From an uncultured Zoogloea sp. (lineage in GTDB: Bacteria > Pseudomonadota > Gammaproteobacteria > Burkholderiales > Rhodocyclaceae), in contig CALBTT010000181.1 in the NCBI GenBank assembly GCA_937967645.1, positions 34,764 through 98,763 of the forward strand: a DNA stretch of 64,000 nt, in the 5' to 3' direction. The translations under genes and the position numbers were made by a program. Numbering within the stretch: the first letter of the stretch is position 1; each line of letters opens with the position of its first letter. The notes under the pieces are model-generated. The model worked only from the letters and a program-made list of their open reading frames with translations, had not been told where the DNA came from and did no database searches. Positions 36,538-44,591 of the stretch are shown piece after piece.

Positions 36538-37388
36538 CGCCGGGCGGTGGCGATCAGGACTTCACCTTCGACCTCGCAGGCCGTGCCCTCATCGTCACAG
36601 CGGTGGGCTTCGAGTTCGGCGGCGACTTCCCGGCGCAGCAGGGTCTGGGTGGCCTCCGGCAGGCGCGACAGCGACTCGGCTGCGCCCCCCGCCAGGTCGA
36701 GAAAGGCCTGCCAGTAGGCGTCGGCGTCGGCGAAGCGGCAGCGCAGGGTGTGGGCCTCGATGCGGATGGCGCCGAAGCCCGCGTCCTGCAGCAGGGCCTC
36801 CAGCACGGCGGGTTCGCCGAGCCGGAAGACCGACGGTCGCGCCACCTTCGGCGCGGGCAGTAGGCGGGCGACGCAATCCTGGGCGCGGGCGATCAGCGGC
36901 ACCGTTTCGCGGCGCCCCCAGACCGACAGGGCGATCCGGCCGCCCGGCCGGAGGACGCGGTGCAGTTCCGCCAGGGCCCGGGCCGGGTCGGGAAAGATGA
37001 ACAGCCCCAGCCCGACCAGGGCGGCATCGAAGCCGCCGTCGGCAAAGGCCAGGTGCTCGGCGTCGCAGGCCGCCGCCAGCAGCGCGGGCAGGCCTTCCTC
37101 GCCAGCGCGCTGGCAGCCTTCGGCGAGCATGCCCTCGGCGATGTCGCTGGCCACCACCCAGCCATCGGGCTGGACCTGACGCAGCGCATCGCGGGCCAGC
37201 AGGCCGGGGCCGGCGGCCAGATCAAGCACCCGCTCGCCGGCCTGCAGCGCGGCAGCGTCGAGCAGGGCGGCCTGCAGGCTGGCGCGCAGGGGCGCGCCGT
37301 CGGCGTAGCGGGTGGCGATACGGTTGAAGCCGCTGCGTTCCAGCGCCTTGAAGCGGCGTGCGTCGAAGCCTTCGGGGAGTGTCGTCAT
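36534..37388 (-). CDS. Class I SAM-dependent methyltransferase
   Basis: A 284-residue methyltransferase. The SAM site is GERVLDLAAGPGLLARDAL, followed by VVASDIAEGML, ACDAEHLAFADGGFDAAL and LRPGGRIALSVWG, as in ubiquinone or methyltransferase-11 type enzymes. The substrate is unknown. It converges on phrB so tightly that the four bases CTAG (36534-36537) provide the TAG stop of both genes. Its start overlaps the yqiA stop by four bases. Confidence 0.85.
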   Translation of the reverse strand: MTTLPEGFDARRFKALERSGFNRIATRYADGAPLRASLQAALLDAAALQAGERVLDLAAGPGLLARDALRQVQPDGWVVASDIAEGMLAEGCQRAGEEGLPALLAAACDAEHLAFADGGFDAALVGLGLFIFPDPARALAELHRVLRPGGRIALSVWGRRETVPLIARAQDCVARLLPAPKVARPSVFRLGEPAVLEALLQDAGFGAIRIEAHTLRCRFADADAYWQAFLDLAGGAAESLSRLPEATQTLLRREVAAELEAHRCDDEGTACEVEGEVLIATARR

Positions 37389-37960
37389 GGGGTCGTCAGC
37401 AGTCCTGCAAAACGGAGGATCTCATCCAGCCAGGCATCCCAGCGGGTGAAGCTGTGGTCGCCGCCCTCCAGCACGGTCTGGCGGCAGCCGGCATAGTGGG
37501 CTACCGCATGGCGGTAGTCGAGCACCTCGTCGCCGGTCTCCGCGAGGAGCCAGTAGTTCTCCGGCTGCGCCAGCTGCGTCACCTCGAGCTTGCGCAGTTC
37601 GGAGATGTGGGCGTCGGTCAGCTCGAAGGGCTCACCCGTGTACATGTGGGTCTGGACGCCCACATAGGCCGACAGGGAGAGGGGCGCCAGCACCGCCGGG
37701 TTGACCAGCACGGCGCGACAGCCGTGCCTGTTGGCCAGATAAGTGGCGTAGTAGCCGCCCAGGGAGCTGCCGACCAGGGTGGGCGGCGTGCTGCAGCGGG
37801 CGATCTGGCTTTCGGCCAGGGCGATGGCGGTGGAGGGCGAGACCGGCAGCTGGCCGCACCACAGGTGGTCGGCCAGCCCCAGTTCGGCCATTCGCGCGCC
37901 GAGGCTGCGGGCCTTCCAGGACTGGGGGCCGGAGCGGAAGCCGTGGAGATAGATGATCAT
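37385..37960 (-). CDS. yqiA: YqiA-type esterase (UPF0227)
   Basis: Small alpha/beta hydrolase of 191 residues. It has [16 protein letters not shown], the nucleophile elbow GSSLGGYYATYLA and a C-terminal histidine region GGDHSFTRW. YqiA in E. coli has esterase activity on short acyl chains. It is translationally coupled to a second hydrolase upstream (4-base overlap) and to the methyltransferase downstream. Confidence 0.9.
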   Translation of the reverse strand: MIIYLHGFRSGPQSWKARSLGARMAELGLADHLWCGQLPVSPSTAIALAESQIARCSTPPTLVGSSLGGYYATYLANRHGCRAVLVNPAVLAPLSLSAYVGVQTHMYTGEPFELTDAHISELRKLEVTQLAQPENYWLLAETGDEVLDYRHAVAHYAGCRQTVLEGGDHSFTRWDAWLDEILRFAGLLTTP

Positions 37961-38907
37961 CGGATCTCGAAGCGGTCACCGGGCTGCAGGCGGCCCGGAA
38001 GGGTGGTATGGAGCCAGTCGAGGCTCGGGCTGTCGTCCGCCAGATGGGCCAGCCAGAAGGCGGTGGAGGCGGCCAGCAGGGCTTCGCCGAAGCGCGGTGG
38101 ATTGCGCCGGAGGCGGAACACCGAGCCTTCCGCGTCGCTGGCCTGGCCGGCGAAGTCCAGGTGGGTGCCACCGTCGAAGACCAGCAGGTACTTGTGCCCC
38201 GGGGCCATGTGGCGGAAGGGGAGTTCGCGGTTGGCGGCGGTGATGTCGGACAGGCCCATGCCGTCGTCACGGGTGCCGGTCAGGCTCATGAAAGGCAGCT
38301 CGATGGCGCTGAAGCGTTGTGCCAGTCCGGGGCCCAGCTCGGGTTGCCGGGCCGAGGGGCTGAGGGCCAGGGCCGCCCGGACCCGCGGGTCGAGGGGGCG
38401 GGGTGTGCGTCCGGGGCGTCGTTCGCCTGTCAGAAGCTGCACCGTGACCGCGCCGAAGGAATGTCCGCACAGCCCGATCGCCGGCGCCGTGGCGAGTCGC
38501 GTCGGGAGGGCCGGGTTGGTGCCGATGGCGGCGAGCAGAAAATGCAGGTCGTCGAGCCGGAGGCTCAGCTGCTCGGGGCTCATCGCGGCCTTGAAGGCCT
38601 GGCGCAGCGCCAGGGGGGAGCGGCCCTCGCCGAGCAGGCTCGCATCGCTGCCCGGATGCTGGATCGCAATGGCGGCGAAGCCATGGCTGGCCCAGTGGCT
38701 GAGCCAGGCCTGACCCCCGTCGCGCGTGCCGCCAAGGCCGTGGGAGAACACCAGCAGGCCCCGCAGCCAGGGGGCCGCGGGGAGGTAGAGGCGCAGCGGC
38801 AGGCTCCGCTGGCGCTCAGGGTCGTGGATCTCGATCCGGCTGCTGTCGAAGTCCCAGGGCCCGGGGAGGCCGGGATCGGCGTCGGCAATGGTCAGTGGGC
38901 GGTCCAT
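37957..38907 (-). CDS. Alpha/beta hydrolase, dienelactone hydrolase/PAF-acetylhydrolase-like
   Basis: A 316-residue predicted cytoplasmic hydrolase. It shows [15 protein letters not shown] (oxyanion region), [14 protein letters not shown], the nucleophile elbow [11 protein letters not shown] and an FDGGTHLDF block carrying the probable catalytic histidine. No signal peptide is visible. The substrate is unknown. It overlaps uppP by 16 bases and yqiA by 4, giving a uppP-hydrolase-yqiA-methyltransferase transcript. Confidence 0.8.
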   Translation of the reverse strand: MDRPLTIADADPGLPGPWDFDSSRIEIHDPERQRSLPLRLYLPAAPWLRGLLVFSHGLGGTRDGGQAWLSHWASHGFAAIAIQHPGSDASLLGEGRSPLALRQAFKAAMSPEQLSLRLDDLHFLLAAIGTNPALPTRLATAPAIGLCGHSFGAVTVQLLTGERRPGRTPRPLDPRVRAALALSPSARQPELGPGLAQRFSAIELPFMSLTGTRDDGMGLSDITAANRELPFRHMAPGHKYLLVFDGGTHLDFAGQASDAEGSVFRLRRNPPRFGEALLAASTAFWLAHLADDSPSLDWLHTTLPGRLQPGDRFEIR

Positions 38908-39716
38908 TCAACCAGGCCGAAGTGCCAGGTGGTGAGGACCACGATGCCGAAGGCGATGCGGTACCAGGCAAAGGGCACGAAGTCGTGGTTGGAGATGTAA
39001 CGCAGCAGCCAGCGCACGCACAGGAAGGCCGATGCGAAGGCAGCAATGAAGCCCACCACCCACATGCCCAGATCGTCGGCGCTCAGCAGCGCCCGCTCCT
39101 TGTAAAGCTGGTAGACCGTTGCAACCCCCAGGGTCGGAATCGCCAGGAAGAAGGAAAACTCCGTGGCGGCATGGCGGGAGAAACCGAACAACATGCCGCC
39201 GATGATGGTGGAGCCCGAGCGGGACGTGCCCGGAATCAGCGCGAAGGCCTGGGCGATGCCCATCTTGATGGCATCCACGGGGCTCATTTCGTCCACACTG
39301 TGAATCCTGACCGTGTGCGTGCGGCGTTCGGCCCACAGAATGACGAAGGCGCCGAGGATGAAGGCCGTGGCCACTGGCAGGGGGGCGAACAGCGAGGCCT
39401 TGATGGCCTTGCCGAAGGCCAGCCCGAGGATGGCCAGGGGCAGGAAGGCGATGAAGAGGTTGAGGACCAGGCGATTGGCTTCACGCTGCCGCCCGAGGCC
39501 CGAGAAGGTCTTCATGATGCGCTCCCGGTACTCCCAGACCACGGCCAGAATGGCGCCTGACTGGATCACGATCTCGAACAGCTTGCCTCTGTCATCGTTG
39601 AAGTTGAGCAGGTCGCCGGCCAGGATGAGGTGGCCCGTGCTGGAGATGGGCAGAAACTCGGTAAGGCCTTCGACCACACCGAGGATCAAGGCCTTGATGA
39701 GCAGGGTGATGTCCAT
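38892..39716 (-). CDS. uppP: Undecaprenyl-diphosphatase
   Basis: Recycles undecaprenyl pyrophosphate for cell-wall synthesis and confers bacitracin tolerance. The 274-residue membrane protein has about eight hydrophobic segments. It carries the catalytic motifs [15 protein letters not shown] near residues 16-30 and [10 protein letters not shown] near 160-170. It is the first gene of its minus-strand run and is divergent from the HD-GYP gene. Confidence 0.97.
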   Translation of the reverse strand: MDITLLIKALILGVVEGLTEFLPISSTGHLILAGDLLNFNDDRGKLFEIVIQSGAILAVVWEYRERIMKTFSGLGRQREANRLVLNLFIAFLPLAILGLAFGKAIKASLFAPLPVATAFILGAFVILWAERRTHTVRIHSVDEMSPVDAIKMGIAQAFALIPGTSRSGSTIIGGMLFGFSRHAATEFSFFLAIPTLGVATVYQLYKERALLSADDLGMWVVGFIAAFASAFLCVRWLLRYISNHDFVPFAWYRIAFGIVVLTTWHFGLVEWTAH

Positions 39717-39882
39717 GAAATAGTTGTGTGCAGTGCAAAAAAGGAGTCGGCATTATAGCGACAGAGCCCGACGCCTTTTGTGTCGAAGCTGCGGTGAGTT
39801 GCTTATGCGATACTCAAGTCGGGTATTGCGTCGCCGTTACTGTATTGTTAATGAGATTATCAGGCCGCGAGGCCTCAGACGG

Positions 39883-41106
39883 ATGCTGAAGAAGATTCCC
39901 GTGTCCCGGCTCAAGCCGGGCATGTTCATCCAGGAAATGTGCGGGGACTGGATGTCCCACCCGTTCTGGCGCGCCCAGTTCAAGCTGAAGGATTCGGCCG
40001 ACCTGCGCCGCATCGTCGAGTCCGGCATCCAGCACGTGTACATCGACACCGACAAGGGCATCGACGACAGCGATGCCGTCGCTGCCGAGGATGTGAAGCA
40101 GGCCGTCGAGCAGGAGATCATTGCTGCACTGTCCGTGCCCGAAGCCCAGCATGTGCGGGCCACTGTGCATGAAGAGCTGGCGCGGGCGCGCAAGGTGCAT
40201 GAGCAGGCCCACAAGGTGGTGCGCACCATGATGAGTGACGTGCGCCTGGGCAAGGCCGTGTCCCTCGAAGATGCGGAGCCGGTGGTCGAGGCCATCACGG
40301 GCTCGGTGCTGCGCAACAGTGGCGCGCTGCTGGGCCTGATCGGCATCAAGAACAAGGACGACTACACCTTCCTGCATTCGGTCAGCGTGTGCACCCTGAT
40401 GATCGCCTTCGGCCGCTCGCTGGGCCTGGAGGGCGATGAGTTGCGCCAGGGCGGGATTGGCGGGCTGCTTCACGACATCGGCAAGATGAAGGTGCCGGAC
40501 GCCGTGCTCAACAAGCCGGGGCGCCTGACCGATGCCGAGTTCGACCTGATCCGCCAGCATCCCGGTGACGGGCACGCGGTGCTGGTCAATACCCCGGGCA
40601 TCGGCCCCATTCCCCTCGACATCACCCGGCACCACCATGAGCGGCTGGACGGCACGGGCTATCCCGACCGCCTGGCGGGTGACCAGATCTCGGCGATGGC
40701 CCGCATGGCGGCGATCGTGGACGTCTATGACGCCATTACCGCCGATCGCTGCTACCACAAGGGCATGCCGGCCGCGGAGGCCCTGCGCAAGATGTGGGAG
40801 TGGAGCACCGACCACTTCGACCAGAAGCTGCTGCAGGCTTTCATGCGCTGCGTCGGCATCTACCCGGTGGGGAGCCTGGTCCGGCTCGAGTCCGGGCGCC
40901 TCGGGGTGGTTGTGGAGCAGAACGACGGAAGCCTGCTCACCCCCAAACTGAGGGTTTTCTTCAGCACCCGTTCCAACGGCTACATCAAGCCGGAGATGCT
41001 TGATCTGGGGCGCAAGCTGGGCAGTGGTGGCGGGGATCGCATCGTGTCGGCGGAGTCGCCCGACAAATGGGGCGTCGATCCCCAGCGCTTCCTGTTCCCG
41101 GTCTGA
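39883..41106 (+). CDS. HD-GYP c-di-GMP phosphodiesterase with DUF3391 domain
   Basis: A 407-residue protein. Residues 1-130 form the DUF3391 domain usual in this class (MLKKIPVSRLKPGMFIQ). The HD-GYP domain (about 150-330) keeps the metal ligands: HSVSVCTLMIA, HD at 197-198, HP at 226-227 and HHERLDGTGYP at 251-261. It therefore should hydrolyse cyclic di-GMP. I chose the ATG at 39883 because DUF3391 begins there; a longer frame starts near 39724 but encodes basic, unconserved residues. Confidence 0.92.
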   Translation: MLKKIPVSRLKPGMFIQEMCGDWMSHPFWRAQFKLKDSADLRRIVESGIQHVYIDTDKGIDDSDAVAAEDVKQAVEQEIIAALSVPEAQHVRATVHEELARARKVHEQAHKVVRTMMSDVRLGKAVSLEDAEPVVEAITGSVLRNSGALLGLIGIKNKDDYTFLHSVSVCTLMIAFGRSLGLEGDELRQGGIGGLLHDIGKMKVPDAVLNKPGRLTDAEFDLIRQHPGDGHAVLVNTPGIGPIPLDITRHHHERLDGTGYPDRLAGDQISAMARMAAIVDVYDAITADRCYHKGMPAAEALRKMWEWSTDHFDQKLLQAFMRCVGIYPVGSLVRLESGRLGVVVEQNDGSLLTPKLRVFFSTRSNGYIKPEMLDLGRKLGSGGGDRIVSAESPDKWGVDPQRFLFPV

Positions 41107-41112
41107 TCCAGG

Positions 41113-41131
41113 GCCGGGGCGCGGCCCCGGC
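41113..41131. terminator. Convergent hairpin after the HD-GYP gene
   Basis: A 7-bp stem GCCGGGG/CCCCGGC with a five-base loop lies between the convergent HD-GYP and DUF2789 stops. It has no T-run. Confidence 0.35.
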
Positions 41132-41139
41132 ATCTTCCG

Positions 41140-41373
41140 TCAGCGGGCGCGCAGGCGGGCATCCAGTGTGTCGATCACCGGGCTCCAGTCCGCATCCTCG
41201 GCGATCTCCGTTTTGAGGAAGGCGGCCTGTGCGGCATTCCAGAATGGTGCGTCCACCAGCTGGACATCGTGCGGCAGCGGATGACTGCTGATGAAGGCGT
41301 CGATGGCTGCGGCCTCGTCCGGCAGGCCGAGCTGGGCGAACAGATGCGCGATGCTGTGGGTCTGGGATTCCAT
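41140..41373 (-). CDS. DUF2789 family protein
   Basis: A 77-residue protein with the DUF2789 pattern SIAHLFAQLGLPDEAAAID, DAPFWNAAQAAFLKTEIAED and DWSPVIDTLDARLR. The function is unknown. I chose the ATG at 41371-41373, which gives the usual family N-terminus MESQTHS; an earlier frame would add proline-rich residues. It stands alone between convergent and divergent neighbours. Confidence 0.8.
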   Translation of the reverse strand: MESQTHSIAHLFAQLGLPDEAAAIDAFISSHPLPHDVQLVDAPFWNAAQAAFLKTEIAEDADWSPVIDTLDARLRAR

Positions 41374-41490
41374 GACATGCTCCGGTGGTGGGGGATCCAT
41401 ATTGGTCTCTTGCGGACGGGATTGGTTTCCACCCGATTGCGATGGCGCGGTGCGTCAGCTCTGGTCTGGGGCGGGTTTTTTCTATATATT

Positions 41491-41500
41491 AGAATATTCT
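41491..41500. promoter_or_regulatory. AGAATATTCT palindrome in the DUF3365 gene promoter
   Basis: A perfect 10-base palindrome lies directly after a TATATATT stretch (41484-41490) and 18 bases before the DUF3365 gene start. The patch is far more AT-rich than the surroundings. It is a candidate operator overlapping the promoter; the regulator is unknown. Confidence 0.35.
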
Positions 41501-41518
41501 GATTGATAGGTGCCCGCC

Positions 41519-42085
41519 ATGCTCCGTATCGCTGTTGCCCTGACCGTCGGCCTTGCCGGCATTGCCCAGGCCCAGGACCTCGAGTCCCTCAAGCTCGACA
41601 CCCGCAAGAACGCCTTGCCCGTATTGCCCAAGGTTGTCGCCATGATGCAGGAGACGGTGGCCGAAAAGGGCGCGGTCGCGGCCATCCCGGTGTGCAAGGA
41701 AGCGGCCCCGCAGCTGCTCAAGGAGCAGTCCGACAAGACGGGTTGGGCCATGAGCCGGGTCAGCCTGAAGACCCGCAACCAGGCCAAGGGTACGCCCGAT
41801 CTCTGGGAGGCCCGCCAGCTGGCGGATTTCAACATCCGCGCCGCGAATGGCGAGAAGGTGGAGACGCTCGAGGTCGGGGAAATCCAGACCATCAACGGCA
41901 AGCCGGTATTCCGCTACATGCGCGCGATTCCGGTGGGGGATGTGTGCCTCAAGTGCCACGGCCCGGTGGACACCATCGAGCCCGCCCTCAGGCAGGCCCT
42001 GGACACCCACTACCCGCAAGACAAGGCCTTCGGCTATGCGAAGGGGCAGATCCGCGGCGCTCTGACCGTGAAGCGGCCCCTCTGA
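41519..42085 (+). CDS. Periplasmic DUF3365 haem protein
   Basis: A 188-residue exported protein with a signal peptide ending near AQA (18). It has the Tll0287/DUF3365 layout (VVAMMQETVAEKGAVAAIPVCKE, then FRYMRAIPV) and a single c-type haem site CLKCH at 143-147. These proteins are thought to sense or transfer electrons in the periplasm. I chose the ATG at 41519; a GTG three codons upstream is also possible. The gene is monocistronic or coupled only to its own promoter. Confidence 0.85.
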   Translation: MLRIAVALTVGLAGIAQAQDLESLKLDTRKNALPVLPKVVAMMQETVAEKGAVAAIPVCKEAAPQLLKEQSDKTGWAMSRVSLKTRNQAKGTPDLWEARQLADFNIRAANGEKVETLEVGEIQTINGKPVFRYMRAIPVGDVCLKCHGPVDTIEPALRQALDTHYPQDKAFGYAKGQIRGALTVKRPL

Positions 42086-42094
42086 GTATCCGCC

Positions 42095-42898
42095 TTAAAA
42101 GGTCCAGCCGTAGCCGGCGTAAGCCAGCGGCTGGATGCGGGTCTCGACAATCGGGCTGTCGGCCTGGGCGCTGCCCAGGCGGGTTGCCATCAGGCCGAAC
42201 AGCACGGATCCCCGGTTGCCTACCGGCCAGGCACCGTTGATGCCGGCCTGGAGCTGGGTGCCGGCACTGGCCCGGTAGGCAGGCCGCTCAGGGGTGGCCT
42301 CGCGGGTCGAGACCCCGAAGTAGTAATCGTTCATGCGGCGATCGTTCCAGGTGATGCCGACGAGTCCATTGAGGCGCAGCCCCGGCCCGCGGATCAGGGC
42401 CCGCACGAACTGCAGCTGGGCGCTCTGGCCCTTGCTCGCCGAGCCTGCATCAAAGCCCCATTGGGCGTTGAGGGTGCCGTAGTCGGTCTGCCAGCGCAGC
42501 GCCGGGCCGATGTCCACCGAGAAGTCGCGATCGTCCATGCCGCGGGTACGTCGCCCGTCTTCCGCCTTCCAGCCAAACCGGGCGTCAGCGGCAAGGCCGA
42601 AGCGCAGGCGCCGGTCATCGGAGTCGGCCAGCCAGACGCCGGCGCGCAGGGCGTTGATGTAGAAGCGTTCGCCATAACTGGCCTGGATGACGGGGAGCAC
42701 CATGGTTCTCAGTTCATCCGATCCGGATGTCGCCGGTAGGACGCCGACGCCAATCCCGTACAGATTGCCGCTGCGGGGGATGGCGGTCTCGGTTTGCAGG
42801 TCGATCCGTTCAGTGGCGAGAGCAGGCATGCTGGGCAGGCACACTGCAGCGAGAGGGATGATCAGTTTGCGCACGTTGAGGTCCAGTCTGTTTATCAA
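42095..42898 (-). CDS. MipA/OmpV family outer-membrane protein
   Basis: A 267-residue beta-barrel protein with a signal peptide (LIIPLAAVCLPSMPALA). MipA/OmpV features are GIGVGVLPATSGS, GERFYINALRAGVWL, FSVDIGPALRW, RMNDYYFGVSTREA and the C-terminal aromatic YAGYGWTF for barrel assembly. Members scaffold murein enzymes or form pores. It converges on the DUF3365 gene with a nine-base gap. Confidence 0.9.
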   Translation of the reverse strand: MINRLDLNVRKLIIPLAAVCLPSMPALATERIDLQTETAIPRSGNLYGIGVGVLPATSGSDELRTMVLPVIQASYGERFYINALRAGVWLADSDDRRLRFGLAADARFGWKAEDGRRTRGMDDRDFSVDIGPALRWQTDYGTLNAQWGFDAGSASKGQSAQLQFVRALIRGPGLRLNGLVGITWNDRRMNDYYFGVSTREATPERPAYRASAGTQLQAGINGAWPVGNRGSVLFGLMATRLGSAQADSPIVETRIQPLAYAGYGWTF

Positions 42899-43079
42899 TG
42901 ACGCTCAGATCCTCAATCCGGAACGGGGTTCCCGGCGCTGCGGCGGATTGACGCAGTCCTGCTCCGGGCGGCCTGTCCCGATTCTTGTGGAATAATCCGC
43001 CGGTCGGTCGGCGGCTGCATGCCTTGCCCGTCCGTCTTTCCTGCAACGGCAGCATGCCACTCAAAGAGGGAGTCATTTC

Positions 43080-43547
43080 ATGAAGATCAAGCACGTGCTG
43101 TTTGCCCTGGCCGCCGCAGGCCTTGCCGCTGGTGCCAGTGCCCAGGCCAAGCCCGAAGACCAGATCAAGAACCGCAAGGCGGGTTATGCGTTCATGTCCT
43201 GGAACATGGGCAAGATCAAGCAGCAGGTCATCGACAACCCGGGCAGCTTCAACAAGGATCAGGTCCTCGCTGCTGCCAATGTGATCGCGGCCATCGCCAA
43301 CTCGGGCATGGGCGCCCTCTACGGTCCGGGTACCGACAAGGATGTGGGCAACCAGAAGACCCGCGTGAAGCCGGAGTTCTTCCAGCAGTCCGACGAGGTC
43401 AAGAAGCTGGCGCTGGCCTTCATCAAGGAGTCCAACGAGCTGCAGAAGGTCGCCGCCACCGGTGACGCCGCCGCCATCAAGGCTCAGTTCGGCAAGACGG
43501 GCGAGTCCTGCAAGGCCTGTCACGACAAGTTCCGCAAGGACGAGTAA
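43080..43547 (+). CDS. Cytochrome c' (class II c-type cytochrome)
   Basis: Periplasmic four-helix-bundle haem protein of 155 residues that binds NO and may protect against nitrosative stress. The signal peptide ends near GASAQA (18-23). The haem site CKACH is at 144-148, close to the C-terminus as in all cytochromes c'. The first helix contains RKAGYAFMSWNMGKIK. The start follows AGAGGGAG with good spacing. A weak AATAAT at 42991-42996 may be the -10. Confidence 0.95.
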   Translation: MKIKHVLFALAAAGLAAGASAQAKPEDQIKNRKAGYAFMSWNMGKIKQQVIDNPGSFNKDQVLAAANVIAAIANSGMGALYGPGTDKDVGNQKTRVKPEFFQQSDEVKKLALAFIKESNELQKVAATGDAAAIKAQFGKTGESCKACHDKFRKDE

Positions 43548-43564
43548 GGCGTTTGCCCGCATGG

Positions 43565-43595
43565 CACGGGCGGCAGCCGCAGGCTGCCGCCCGTG
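43565..43595 (+). terminator. Hairpin downstream of the cytochrome c' gene
   Basis: A perfect 14-bp stem with a three-base loop (GCA) begins 18 bases after the cytochrome c' stop. The stem is highly stable (CACGGGCGGCAGCC and its complement) but no T-run follows. Confidence 0.5.
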
Positions 43596-43662
43596 GCAGG
43601 ATGCAAGGGACCCGCCGGGCACGTATCATGCGGTGCACAATCCATTCATCCTGAGGTGAGTC

Positions 43663-44004
43663 TTGAAGAAAACGATGCTGCTGATGCTGCTGGCCGGTCT
43701 GGCTGGCGGTGCGAATGCCTGCGGTACCCATCATGACGACTGGAGCGGCAGCGACAAGGCTGCTCATTTCGGCGTGTCCCTGGCCCTCGGCGTGGGGGCG
43801 TCCCGCCTGTCCGACGACACCCTGACGGCGGTCGGTCTGGCCCTGGTGCCGGGTCTTGCCAAGGAGCTCTACGATTCGCAGCAGGACTGCAACCGCTTCT
43901 CCTGGAAGGACATGGCCTGGAACGCGGCGGGTGCTTACATCGGCGTGCGGGCGGGCAACTGGATCCTGGGGCCGACCGGCGCCAGCTACAGAATCTCTTT
44001 CTGA
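43663..44004 (+). CDS. Small exported YfiM-like protein
   Basis: A 113-residue protein starting at TTG 43663, five bases after GAGGTG. The signal sequence KKTMLLMLLAGLAGGANAC ends in a cysteine that may be lipid-modified, though the box is imperfect. The body DWSGSDKAAHFGVSLALG, GLALVPGLAKELYDS and WNAAGAYIGVRAG resembles the YfiM group of predicted lipoproteins. Function is unknown. It overlaps the convergent exonuclease gene by 19 bases. Confidence 0.65.
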   Translation: MKKTMLLMLLAGLAGGANACGTHHDDWSGSDKAAHFGVSLALGVGASRLSDDTLTAVGLALVPGLAKELYDSQQDCNRFSWKDMAWNAAGAYIGVRAGNWILGPTGASYRISF

Positions 44005-44525
44005 ACAGTGCCCGGCATCCGCCGGGGTGCAGGGTGATCCAGGCGCACCTGCTCCAGGGTGGCCTGGAGAATGCGCGCGTCATTGCTGGCCCGATGGCGC
44101 TCAAGACCCAGGTCGTTCTGGAGACGGGTTTTGGTCAGATGCCAGTGATCTGCTTGCGCCTCGGTCAGCAGGCAGCGGATGTCGTCCAGGCGGAAGCGCT
44201 GGACGCGCCCGGTGGCCTCGAACAGGCGGCTCAGCCAGGTGAGGTCGTGGTACCACGCATCGCAATAGACGGTCTGGCCAGCCAGCAGCGCGTTGATATG
44301 ATCGGCCACCTCTTCCGGTGCCCGTCCGTGTTTCAGCAGGGTGCCGCGTTGCACCCGATGGACCTGCTCGGCGCTGTCGTCCCAGTGCGTCCATTGCGGT
44401 AGAGGACGGACCAGCGAGCAGTAGCTCCGTCCATCGGGCAGGGCCACGCCGACCTCTATCGGGTAGCTGGCTGCGCCGAAACCGGATGCTTCGACATCGA
44501 TGATGGGGGGCGCGGTCGGTGGCAC
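43986..44525 (-). CDS. DnaQ-fold 3'-5' exonuclease-like protein
   Basis: A 179-residue RNase H/DEDD-fold protein. Exo I is IIDVEASGFG with Asp and Glu, Exo II lies near YCDAWYHDLTWL, and Exo III is HRASNDARIL with the HXXXND pattern. All four acidic positions appear kept, so nuclease activity is likely. The substrate is unknown. It overlaps the YfiM-like gene at the 3' end and stands alone on its strand. Confidence 0.8.
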   Translation of the reverse strand: MPPTAPPIIDVEASGFGAASYPIEVGVALPDGRSYCSLVRPLPQWTHWDDSAEQVHRVQRGTLLKHGRAPEEVADHINALLAGQTVYCDAWYHDLTWLSRLFEATGRVQRFRLDDIRCLLTEAQADHWHLTKTRLQNDLGLERHRASNDARILQATLEQVRLDHPAPRRMPGTVQKEIL

Positions 44526-44591
44526 CTTGAATGCGGATGAGATAGGTGACCCATTCTAACCGCAAGTGCCTGACGGCCGCCTGAGCCAGTC

